Positions 34,501 through 42,015 of a DNA stretch of 64,000 nt are shown one piece after another (positions within the stretch are counted from its first letter, which is position 1; every line of letters begins with the position of its first letter). The translations under genes and the position numbers were made by a program. The DNA is from Chlorogloeopsis sp038404745. Lineage in GTDB: Bacteria; Cyanobacteriota; Cyanobacteriia; Cyanobacteriales; Nostocaceae. A model generated the notes under the pieces. It worked only from the letters and a program-made list of their open reading frames with translations, did no database searches and was not told the DNA's origin. Location: contig NZ_JAYKTT020000007.1 of assembly GCF_038404745.2 (NCBI RefSeq), positions 1-64,000 of the forward strand. The letters are read 5' to 3'.

Positions 34501-36153
34501 CCTGAGATGGCTGTTCCTGAACGAGAACTCACTTTTGTCACCCCTCGAAATCCGATTGAGGAGATGTTAGCAGGCATCTGGGCCGATGTTTTGGGTGTTG
34601 AGAAAGTAGGCATTCACAACAACTTCTTTGAACTAGGCGGACATTCCTTACTAGCAACGCAACTCATCTCACAAGTCCAGACAAACTTAAGAGTGGAATT
34701 GGCATTGCGTAGCTTGTTTGAAGCTCCCACAGTTGCCGGACTGGCTGAATACATCCAGACAGTGCGAAGAAGCAGGCAATCTACAGCAGATCTCCCATTG
34801 TTACCCATTGCACCAGATAAAGATATCCCTATGTCCTTTGCTCAAGCTAGACTTTGGTTTCTTGACCAGTTGCAACCTGGTAACTCTCTTTATAACATCG
34901 CCGCTGCCATTCACATCAGGGGAAGTCTAAATGTAGTAGTCCTCAAGCAGAGCTTCGATGAAGTTCTTAGGCGTCACGAAGCTCTAAGAACTACCTTTAC
35001 AGTTGTAGATGGGCAACTTGTTCAGGTGATCACCCAGAGCTTAAGTCAGGCACTGCCGGTAGTAGATCTCCAGACATTACCTGAGCCTGAGCGGGAGATC
35101 CAAGTTCAGCAACTTGCCATTAAGGAAGCACAGCAACCTTTTGCTCTAGAGCGAGGCCCATTATTGCGAACCACCTTACTGTGGTTAGACGATGAGGAGT
35201 ATGTGTTACTCTTGACAATGCACCATATCGTCAGTGATGGTTGGTCTATAGGGGTTTTGTTTAGAGAAATAGCAGTACTCTACGAAGCCTTTTCCACTGG
35301 CAAGCCTTCGCCCCTTCCTGAACCCTCAATCCAGTACGCAGACTTTGCTGTTTGGCAGCGGCAGTGGCTACAAGGTGAAGTTCTAGAAACTCTACTTTTC
35401 TATTGGAAACAGCAGCTTAGTGGTAGTCTTCCTGTATTGGAATTGCCTACCGACCGACCTCGACCAGCAGTTGCAACCTTTCAAGGCTCAATACAATCGC
35501 TGGTTTTACCTAAGGTTTTAACGGAAAAACTCAAGCTTCTCAGCCACAAAGAAGGGGTGACTTTGTTCATGACACTGTTGACAGTGTTTAAGATATTGCT
35601 CTACCACTACACTGGGCTGGATGACATCCTGGTAGGGTCGCCAATTGCTAACCGAAACCGAACCGAGATCGAAGGGCTGATTGGCTTCTTTACCAACACA
35701 CTGGTGCTTCGCACCGACCTATCAGGCAATCCTAGTTTTCGGGAGCTACTGAATCGGGTGCGTGAGGTAACCCTGGGAGCCTACGATCACCAAGATTTGC
35801 CTTTGGAGAAGCTGGAACAGGAATTACAACCAGAGCGGTATATAAAGCGTGTACCACTATTTCAGGTGATGTTCGTTTTTCAGAATACTCCCAAACCTGC
35901 TTTAGAGTTTTCAGGTTTGACCCTGAAGCAAATCGAAGTCGATAGCGGGATAGTTAAGCGTGATTTAACGCTCGATCTATCAGAAGAACCAGAGGGGCTG
36001 AATGGCTGTTTTGAATACAATTCTGACCTCTTCAATGCCGCTACCATCGCCCAGATGGCTGGTTATTTTCAGACATTGCTGAACAATGTTGTCACTAATC
36101 CAGATCTGCGCCTGTCGGAATTGTCAATGGCGTTCGCTTCCCATTGTAATTAA
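31519..36153 (+). CDS. NRPS: C-A-PCP-C (no thioesterase)
   Basis: 1,544 residues. C1 (about 45-490) has HHIVSDGWS near 179. The A domain (about 510-985) has YTSGSTGQPKAV, NLYGPSEDTTYS and YKTGDL. A PCP with FFELGGHSLLATQL lies near 1035. A second C domain starts near 1100 (MSFAQARLWFLDQL) with HHIVSDGWS near 1234 and runs to the end. The pocket residues read D-L-F-N-N-A-L-T-Y, the code I associate with alanine (as in McyA module 2). The protein stops just after the second C domain with an atypical tail, LSELSMAFASHCN, where relatives continue into another A domain. It has no TE, reductase or epimerase. The terminal C could release the chain onto an amine. Confidence 0.95.
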   Translation: MKDFQHFSQQPNPLLKDKLELLAYFLEEEGVELDKTQTISPRENLDAAPLSFAQQRLWFLHQLQPQSSAYNIPAAIRLKGKLNVAALEQSIHEIVQRHEVLRTTFMIVDQQPVQVVHSARTLMLPTIDLQDLLESERETQTLQLATEEAQKPFDLTQGPLLCAKLLRVSPQEHILLLTMHHIVSDGWSLGVLLRELAVLYDAFSHHKSVPLPPLSIQYADFAVWQRDWLQGEVLSELLTYWKQQLSGNLPVLQLPTDRSRPAIQTFHGAKQGFVLSKPLSEQINNFCQQEGVTLFMTLLAAFKILLYRYTGQEDILVGSPVANRNHAEIENLIGFFINTLVLRTDLAGNPTFRELLSRVRQMVLEAQNHQDLPFEKLVETLQPERDTSYTPLFQVMFALQNTPMPALDFSGLELSPLEIDSGTAKFDLTLDISQTASGIEGCWEYNTDLFDASTIGRMTGHFQTLLEGIVACPNQRLSDLPLLTSPEQQQILVEWNHTHKEYPRQKCIHQLFEEQVERTPDAIAAVCEDEQITYQQLNRRANQLAHYLKKLGVQPEVRVGICVERSLHMIIGLLGILKAGGAYIPLDPSYPQERLAFMLQDAQAPILLTQTQILAKFPQHSAQFVYLDNDWKTIHQESEDNPNTQVLPSHNAYVLYTSGSTGQPKAVMIEHHSTVAFLDWARQVFTDKDLAGVLASTSICFDLSVFELFAPLCWGGKVILANNALHLPDLPAREEVTLINTVPSAIAELLRLNAIPTSVRTINLAGEPLTKKLVQQLYKHSSVQQVFNLYGPSEDTTYSTFTLVKPEDSVVSIGRPIANTQVYVLDPDLKPVPIGIPGELYISGEGLARGYLNRSELTAEKFIRNPFSNELESRLYKTGDLVRYLPDGNLEYIGRLDHQVKIRGFRIELGEIETVLSQHPAVQETVVVAREDVPGNKQLVAYFVPHQQPIPTTSELRRFLKEKLPEYMVPSVFMILDTLPLTPNGKVDRRALPAPEMAVPERELTFVTPRNPIEEMLAGIWADVLGVEKVGIHNNFFELGGHSLLATQLISQVQTNLRVELALRSLFEAPTVAGLAEYIQTVRRSRQSTADLPLLPIAPDKDIPMSFAQARLWFLDQLQPGNSLYNIAAAIHIRGSLNVVVLKQSFDEVLRRHEALRTTFTVVDGQLVQVITQSLSQALPVVDLQTLPEPEREIQVQQLAIKEAQQPFALERGPLLRTTLLWLDDEEYVLLLTMHHIVSDGWSIGVLFREIAVLYEAFSTGKPSPLPEPSIQYADFAVWQRQWLQGEVLETLLFYWKQQLSGSLPVLELPTDRPRPAVATFQGSIQSLVLPKVLTEKLKLLSHKEGVTLFMTLLTVFKILLYHYTGLDDILVGSPIANRNRTEIEGLIGFFTNTLVLRTDLSGNPSFRELLNRVREVTLGAYDHQDLPLEKLEQELQPERYIKRVPLFQVMFVFQNTPKPALEFSGLTLKQIEVDSGIVKRDLTLDLSEEPEGLNGCFEYNSDLFNAATIAQMAGYFQTLLNNVVTNPDLRLSELSMAFASHCN

Positions 36154-36416
36154 CTAACTTCCAAAATAAGTTTTGAAACTTTTGACAATATTGGTGTGAA
36201 TTTTTGTAATTGTTTCAGTTATGTTTTCTGTAATTTCAAAACATTAGGATGTCTCAATTATGTAAAGCAAAAAATAGATTTTTCCTAAATACGAAAAATT
36301 TAATCCTCACTTAAAGTTCATAAGAATGAAATTTAAAATGTGAGGTTGACCGATGATTTTCTAAGAAATATCAAAATTTATTCAGGACACAAATTGAGAA
36401 AAGGAAGGCTGTAAAT

Positions 36417-37010
36417 ATGCTTCTTGAACAGGTTTATGAAAACGCACCAACCGTAAAAAGTGGTACTCATTACACAACTATTAATGAGTTCACCGACCAA
36501 CAGCCTGCGTTGCGACCCGATGTACTGATTGAAGCACGAAACAGGTTATGTAAAATTGGCGAATTTGCTGCCAACAAAATACTAGTAGAAGAAGATAAAG
36601 GGGCTATTCTCGGTGCTGCTATCTGCTTAGAAAAAAAACTGCCGCTTGCTGTAGCTAGATGGTACAACTATGATTTAATCAATTCTTTGGTAGTGCCAAT
36701 TAAATCCGAGTATTTCACCGGAAATCTATACATGAACGGTATTTCTCCCGGTGATCGAGTAGTGATCGTAGACGATACCATCAGCACTGGAGGTACACTT
36801 GCTGCACTCATAGAAGCAGTTAACAAAGCTGGTGCAAAAGTAGTTGAAATACTCGTTGCAGTGGAAAAGGTCGATTCTGGCGGAGTTAAGAAAATACAAG
36901 CAAAGTATAACCTGCCAGTAAAATCACTAATTCAAATTTCCATAGATCCACTCACCCATCGCACGAAAGTTCTTACAAACAAGATTACCCATCTACAAAC
37001 CACAAAATGA
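36417..37010 (+). CDS. Type I phosphoribosyltransferase-like protein
   Basis: 197 residues of the adenine-PRTase/PurR-like fold. The PRPP-binding loop is canonical: VVIVDDTISTGGTLAALIEAV. A hydrophobic strand GAILGAAICLEKKLPLAVAR precedes it and NLPVKSLIQISI follows. The base-recognising hood differs from Apt, Hpt and Xpt, so the substrate is unknown. It starts a new ribosome-binding site (AAGGAAGG upstream of ATG) 263 bp after the NRPS and overlaps the next gene by ATGA. The context suggests it links PRPP, or a ribosylated intermediate, to the product of the cluster. Confidence 0.85.
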   Translation: MLLEQVYENAPTVKSGTHYTTINEFTDQQPALRPDVLIEARNRLCKIGEFAANKILVEEDKGAILGAAICLEKKLPLAVARWYNYDLINSLVVPIKSEYFTGNLYMNGISPGDRVVIVDDTISTGGTLAALIEAVNKAGAKVVEILVAVEKVDSGGVKKIQAKYNLPVKSLIQISIDPLTHRTKVLTNKITHLQTTK

Positions 37011-37987
37011 ACTCGAAAGTATCACATTCAATTTTAGATGCCATCGGCAATACCAATCTCTATCAAATCAAACATATTGCCGAACCTGGTTCAGCTAATA
37101 TCTTCGCCAAATGCGAATTTAAAAATCCCACAGGTAGTCATAAAGACCGAGTTTTCAACTATATCATCAATGAGTTAGAGGCTTCTGGTGCAATCAAGCC
37201 AGGAATGACACTTGTTGACTGTTCGACCGGAAATGGTGGAGCCGCGCTTGCTCAAATTGGCAGTCTCAAGGGCTATAAAGTGGTTATCTTTATGCCAGCA
37301 GGCATGACGATAGAGCGGAAAACTCAAATTCAATCCTTTGGGGCTGAAATTATTGAAACGCCCAGTGGTGCTTTCTTAGAGTATGCCGAAGAAAGAGCAC
37401 ATGAGTATGTCCGCGAAAATTCAAACAGTTACTTTCTAGATCAATCAAGCAACCAATTGAATAGGCAGGCGTGGTGTCAATGTGGTGTTGAGATAGTAGA
37501 GTATTTTCGCGCCTTAGATCAGACAATCGATTTGTTTGTGTGTAGCATTGGGACGGGTGGTACCTTTTCTGGAATTGCCGAGCAGCTAAAAGCCGCATTT
37601 CCAAACATGAAAACTGTTGCTGTCGAGGTTGATCAATCAGCACCACTCTACGCAAAGCTTCACCGTCGAGAATTCGTACATTCTCCACACAATCTAATGG
37701 GTCTTGGCCCAGGGAAAATAGCTAAAAATCTTCGAGAGGATCTTGTTGATGATGTTGAAATGGTTTCGGGGGATGACAGCTGGAACATGATGAAAAAGCT
37801 AATCCGGGAAGAGAAACTTTTTGTTGGGCCGACAGCTGGAAGTAATATGTTCGTCACGCAAAAGTATGCCCGAACTATTGGATTAGATAAGAATATTGTC
37901 ACCGTCTTATTCGACTCAGCATGGAAGTACTTCAGCATTTGGGACGGCAAGTATAGCGAATATGAGTCCTATAAGACAATAGTTTAG
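37007..37987 (+). CDS. Cysteine-synthase-like PLP enzyme (fold type II)
   Basis: 326 residues, similar to CysK/CysM throughout: GNTNLYQIKHIAEPGSANIFAKCEFKNPTGSHKDRVFNYI with the PLP lysine in GSHKDR, YKVVIFMPAGMTIERKTQIQSFGAEIIETP, and VCSIGTGGTFSGIAEQLK for phosphate binding. The substrate loop that reads TSGNTG in CysK reads STGNGG here, so the reaction is probably not O-acetylserine sulfhydrylation. Relatives make 2,3-diaminopropionate, O-ureidoserine and other beta-substituted alanines. It is translationally coupled to the PRTase gene (ATGA). It has no HIP1 site. Confidence 0.88.
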   Translation: MNSKVSHSILDAIGNTNLYQIKHIAEPGSANIFAKCEFKNPTGSHKDRVFNYIINELEASGAIKPGMTLVDCSTGNGGAALAQIGSLKGYKVVIFMPAGMTIERKTQIQSFGAEIIETPSGAFLEYAEERAHEYVRENSNSYFLDQSSNQLNRQAWCQCGVEIVEYFRALDQTIDLFVCSIGTGGTFSGIAEQLKAAFPNMKTVAVEVDQSAPLYAKLHRREFVHSPHNLMGLGPGKIAKNLREDLVDDVEMVSGDDSWNMMKKLIREEKLFVGPTAGSNMFVTQKYARTIGLDKNIVTVLFDSAWKYFSIWDGKYSEYESYKTIV

Positions 37988-38218
37988 TTATAGCCTGAGC
38001 GGATTGAACTTTGCAGATGCAACGCCTGTCTACATCGATATTACGATATTACATTGTGCGATCGCTTGCGTCAGCTATGCCTAGTTGCTCGTTGATTGAC
38101 GTTAGGTGTTACTGAAAACTTAATCCTGCACCAAAGGCAACTTCAAAGGCGCATTCAGCCTCTTCCATCAGGCAATGCGTTGGGTTCCAAGTGATTATTT
38201 TCAATTTCAAAAGGCTCC

Positions 38219-39733
38219 ATGAAAGATAATTGCGGAATATTTGCTGCTTACGATCTTACTGGCTTGCACAATGTGATACCGAACGTGATCGACGGGCTTT
38301 CCGCCCTCCAACACCGCGGGCAACTGAGCGCTGGGATCACATACCACAATCCATATCAAGGGCGAGCTTTACAGACATTCAAAGCCAATGGCTTAGTCAG
38401 AGATGTGTTTAAGGGGGTTGCCAGGGAACAGTTTACTCTCTCGGATGTTTTTTCTGGAACGGCGGTTATTGGTCATGTGCGCTATGCAACCTGTGGGACG
38501 GATGAGCCTGAATTAGCTCAACCCTTTGAGTGGCAGGCTCAAAATCCTTCTCACTGCTTTGCCTTTTGTTTTGCTGGCAATCTTACTAATTATGCGGAGC
38601 TTGGGGAACTGATTGAGCGGGCTGGCTTCCACTTGCAATATGGGAGTGATGCTGAGGCGCTCACTTTCTATCTCGGCATATTACGGGAAAATCAGGCAAT
38701 ACCAGACATATGCGATCTATTCCGGCAAATGCAAAAGACTGTTGATGGGGCATTCAATTGTGCTTATCTAGATGCTGAAGGCAATCTCTCAGTCTATCGC
38801 GATCGGTATGGCTTCCGTCCCCTCCATTACACAATCACTGACGATGGTTTTGTATTCTTCGCCAGTGAAACCAATGCATTATTGCGGTATGGGAAAAACA
38901 TCAAAGCGGTTAAACCAGGAGAACTAATTTGCGTTCATAAGAATCTGAAACAGGTCAAGTCTACACAACTTTTTACTCCTCAACGAAGTCATTGCTTCTT
39001 TGAATTTGTATACTTTTCGCATCTTGCTTCAACTTTCGAGGATATACCGATTTATCAGGCACGGGAGAAACTTGGAGAAAACCTTGCTGTAGAAGAAAGC
39101 GAAGAAATTGACGGCGATTGTGTTGTGATTTCTGTTCCAGAGTCGGCATCAATTATAGGTAGATCCTATGCCAATGTCCTTGGACTTCCTCACAAGGATG
39201 GAATTATTAGCAGTCGATATAGTGGACGAACATTTATTGAACGGGAGCGTTCAAAAAAAGCTTACGAAAAATATTCATTCGTCTCTCACGTCATCGACAA
39301 CAAGCGCGTATTCATCGTAGATGATAGTCTGGTTCGTGCAACTACGCTCCGAGCGATTCTCGAACTCATACAAAAGCAGTGTACTCCGAAAGAAATTCAT
39401 CTGAGGATAGCATGTCCGCCCATCCTGTCCCCTTGTTTTTACGGTATTGATATTCCAAACCAAAAAGAACTTTTTGCATCTGCATTTGCCGTGCAATTAA
39501 ACGCAGGTATGCTGCCGACATCAACCTTGAATCAAATGGCTGAAATATTGAATGTTAAGTCCCTGCGTTTTCTTTCTCTTGAAGGGCTGCTTGATGCGAT
39601 CGACATTAAAATTGAGGATACCTGTCTAGCGTGTATTAACTCTCAATATCCAACGCCAGGTGGTGTCAGGTTATTCAACAAGATGCAACGAGTGCAAAAA
39701 CATATGTTTGAAGTTTCTACTATTCCTATTTAA
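38219..39733 (+). CDS. Divergent PurF-like amidophosphoribosyltransferase
   Basis: 504 residues over the whole PurF fold. Cys5 (MKDNCGIF) would be the catalytic N-terminal Cys after removal of a four-residue propeptide. Next come LSALQHRGQLSAGI, GHVRYATCGTDE and FAGNLTNYAEL. The PRTase half has SRYSGRTFIERER and the PRPP loop VFIVDDSLVRATT. Cysteines matching the B. subtilis-type Fe-S ligands are present: CFFEFVYF, SPCFYGIDIP and CLAC. Differences from housekeeping PurF are Ala for the oxyanion-loop Asn (NGNL to AGNL) and Ala for Gly in the PRPP loop. No purine genes are near, so I infer a pathway-specific enzyme making phosphoribosylamine or a related amine. Confidence 0.88.
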   Translation: MKDNCGIFAAYDLTGLHNVIPNVIDGLSALQHRGQLSAGITYHNPYQGRALQTFKANGLVRDVFKGVAREQFTLSDVFSGTAVIGHVRYATCGTDEPELAQPFEWQAQNPSHCFAFCFAGNLTNYAELGELIERAGFHLQYGSDAEALTFYLGILRENQAIPDICDLFRQMQKTVDGAFNCAYLDAEGNLSVYRDRYGFRPLHYTITDDGFVFFASETNALLRYGKNIKAVKPGELICVHKNLKQVKSTQLFTPQRSHCFFEFVYFSHLASTFEDIPIYQAREKLGENLAVEESEEIDGDCVVISVPESASIIGRSYANVLGLPHKDGIISSRYSGRTFIERERSKKAYEKYSFVSHVIDNKRVFIVDDSLVRATTLRAILELIQKQCTPKEIHLRIACPPILSPCFYGIDIPNQKELFASAFAVQLNAGMLPTSTLNQMAEILNVKSLRFLSLEGLLDAIDIKIEDTCLACINSQYPTPGGVRLFNKMQRVQKHMFEVSTIPI

Positions 39734-39748
39734 GGTTGAAATAATAAC

Positions 39749-40444
39749 ATGAAAACCAGCTATCATATATCAACATCTAAACAAGTTGCAACCAATCTTC
39801 AATCTGTCAGGGTCAAAGTTTCCCAAGCAGCGCAGGCTGTAAATCGAGCGTCAGGGTCAGTATCTTTAATTGCGGTCAGTAAAACCCACGGCTGCGATAC
39901 GGTACGAGCAGTACTTGACGAGGGGCAAAGAATCTTTGGCGAGAGCAGGGTACAAGAGGCTACCAGTAAATGGTCAGAATTGAAGGGTGAGTATCCCGAC
40001 ATCGAACTACATCTAATCGGCCCGTTGCAGACTAACAAAGTACGAAAAGCTGTAGCTCTTTTCAATGTGATTCAAACCCTGGATAGCCTAAAACTCGCTG
40101 AATCTCTAAGCAAAGAAATGAAACAGCAAGGGCGCTTCCCAAAATGCTTTGTTCAAGTTAATACTGGCGAAGAAGCCCAAAAAGCCGGAGTAACGCCTTG
40201 GGAAGCAAATCGGTTCATTGATACTTGCATCGAAGATTTCCAGCTTCCTGTTTTTGGTGTGATGTGTATTCCACCAGCCGATCTCGATCCAGCGCCGCAT
40301 TTTAACTTGCTCAGAGAAATTGCCGAACGACACCAATTACCTGCAATTAGTATGGGAATGAGCAGAGACTACGAGTTGGCGATCAGTTGTGGTGCTACTC
40401 ATGTCCGCGTTGGAACCGCAATCTTCGGTCATCGAGTTGTGTGA
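39749..40444 (+). CDS. YggS-family PLP-binding protein
   Basis: 231 residues of the alanine-racemase N-terminal barrel alone (YggS/PLPBP type). The PLP lysine is in SLIAVSKTH; FGESRVQEATSKW and LHLIGPLQTNKVRKAV follow. CFVQVNTGEEAQKAGV, FGVMCIPP and ISMGMSRDYELAISCGATHVRVGTAIFG complete the barrel. Housekeeping YggS manages PLP and usually sits near cell-division or pilT genes; here it follows the PurF-like gene by 15 bp in a biosynthetic setting. It may be a pathway-specific PLP carrier or a repurposed enzyme such as a racemase, although the second domain of true alanine racemase is missing. Confidence 0.88.
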   Translation: MKTSYHISTSKQVATNLQSVRVKVSQAAQAVNRASGSVSLIAVSKTHGCDTVRAVLDEGQRIFGESRVQEATSKWSELKGEYPDIELHLIGPLQTNKVRKAVALFNVIQTLDSLKLAESLSKEMKQQGRFPKCFVQVNTGEEAQKAGVTPWEANRFIDTCIEDFQLPVFGVMCIPPADLDPAPHFNLLREIAERHQLPAISMGMSRDYELAISCGATHVRVGTAIFGHRVV

Positions 40445-40599
40445 CAGTACTGTTATAACAGGGGACAGGGATATAAGACTTTTGGTGTCTAAGTTTTATC
40501 ATCTGTTGATGTTCTAACCACTTTGGCTGTTGTAATCAAACTATCGACTCATCTTGTAAAAAGTTTGGAATTGTAATTACCTTGCCATAGGAGTGTCAA

Positions 40600-41859
40600 A
40601 TGAAGTCGGAACCAAGATTGTGTTTGATTGTCGATGCCTACTCAACTGGTCGATTCCTGCCATCGGAACTGAGAAAACATGGGTTTGATTGCGTTCATGT
40701 GCAGAGTACACCAGTAATTCCGGAGATTTATAGAGCATCTTTCAATCGAGCAGACTTCATTGAAAATATTATTTATGAAGGCAATCTGGATGAAACGCTG
40801 GAACGAACCTCACAGTATGATATCGCTTTCCTAATTGTGGGAACCGAATCCGGAGTTGAACTGGGTGACATCCTCAGCGAAAAAATGGGATTGCCTTCAA
40901 ACAAATCTGCATTCAGCAAAGCCAGACGTAATAAGTTTGAGATGGTCGAGGCACTTCGCAATGCTGGTCTTGGATGTGTAAATCATATCAAGTCTGCGAC
41001 AGTTGATGAAATCCTATCATGGGCGAACAACAGAGGAAAATGGCCAGTTGTGCTGAAGCCGATCAATAGTGCGGGTACCGACAATGTTATTTTTTGCGAA
41101 AGCGAGAGCGAGATTGTTTCGGCTTTCCAGCGGATCATCCAAAGCCGAAATTTGATGGGTCAGCAGAACAGTGAGGTTCTTGCCCAAGAATTTCTTGATG
41201 GAACTGAGTATTTTGTCAATACCGTAAGCGTGCAAGGTAAGCATCATATTGCCGAAATTTGGCAGTATCATAAACGGAAAGTACCTAACGGTGGCTACAT
41301 TTATGATATTGAGGAACCCTTACCATTTGAGGGGGCAGTGCAAGCGAAACTTCGCGACTATATCAAAGATGTGCTGGACGCCCTAAAAATTCAGTTTGGG
41401 CCTGCCCATAGTGAAGTCATGATGATAGAACAGAGACCAGTTTTGATCGAAACTGGTGCAAGATTGGCTGGCTCTATCCTTCCCGCAGCCGTTTCAAAAT
41501 CTATGGGGCGTAATCAGGTTGAACTTACTGTAGAATCTTATGTTCACCCTGAAAAATTTTTGGAAAAGGTCGCAAGCCCCTATTCGCTTCATCAAAATCT
41601 GCTTTACGTTTCCTTGATTTCAGAACGCGAGGGTATCCTAAAATCGATGTCTCAGATAGACGAAATTAGAAAGCTGCCGTCTTTTTTCGATATGTATTTG
41701 TCAATTTCTGTTGGCAATCGGTTGAGAAAGACTATCGATTCACTCACATCTCCTGGTTATGTTTATCTGATCCACGAAGATTCGGAGGTTCTTCGCAAAG
41801 ACTATCACACCATTCGCGAGCTTGAGCGAAATGGTTTGTATGAAGTGGTCAAAGCATAA
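40600..41859 (+). CDS. ATP-grasp amino-acid/peptide ligase-like protein
   Basis: 419 residues. Features of the BacD/PurK-like ATP-grasp family are a Rossmann-like N terminus (LCLIVDAYSTGRFLPSELRKHGFDCVHV), the nucleotide-binding PVVLKPINSAGTDNVIFCES and EVLAQEFLDGTEYFVNTVSV. GPAHSEVMM (the GPxHTE motif of L-amino-acid ligases) and PVLIETGARLAGS follow. Such enzymes form amide bonds via acyl-phosphates. A ribosome-binding site AGGAG stands 9 bp before the ATG. In this cluster it could join a PRPP-derived amine to an amino acid, or build the amine partner for the terminal C domain; that is inference. Confidence 0.85.
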   Translation: MKSEPRLCLIVDAYSTGRFLPSELRKHGFDCVHVQSTPVIPEIYRASFNRADFIENIIYEGNLDETLERTSQYDIAFLIVGTESGVELGDILSEKMGLPSNKSAFSKARRNKFEMVEALRNAGLGCVNHIKSATVDEILSWANNRGKWPVVLKPINSAGTDNVIFCESESEIVSAFQRIIQSRNLMGQQNSEVLAQEFLDGTEYFVNTVSVQGKHHIAEIWQYHKRKVPNGGYIYDIEEPLPFEGAVQAKLRDYIKDVLDALKIQFGPAHSEVMMIEQRPVLIETGARLAGSILPAAVSKSMGRNQVELTVESYVHPEKFLEKVASPYSLHQNLLYVSLISEREGILKSMSQIDEIRKLPSFFDMYLSISVGNRLRKTIDSLTSPGYVYLIHEDSEVLRKDYHTIRELERNGLYEVVKA

Positions 41860-42015
41860 AGTTACTAGGGACGGTCGATTTGAGCAAGCGAATGCCTGTT
41901 TGAATTCTTTACTGGGCAAAGCACTCAGCAATTTTAGAGAAATTTTAGATTTCAACTGGAAGTTTTAATTCAATCCACTTATACCCAACAGAGTTAACTG
42001 TTGAGAAAAAAGAAG

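Noticed and set aside
38219..39733. Housekeeping purF
   Set aside because: The motif changes and the lack of purine genes nearby point to a dedicated paralogue, although the rest of the genome cannot be seen.
37007..41859. A D-cycloserine-type pathway
   Set aside because: The CysK-like and ATP-grasp genes fit, but the hydroxylase and arginase-like genes are absent and the PRTase and PurF-like genes do not belong.
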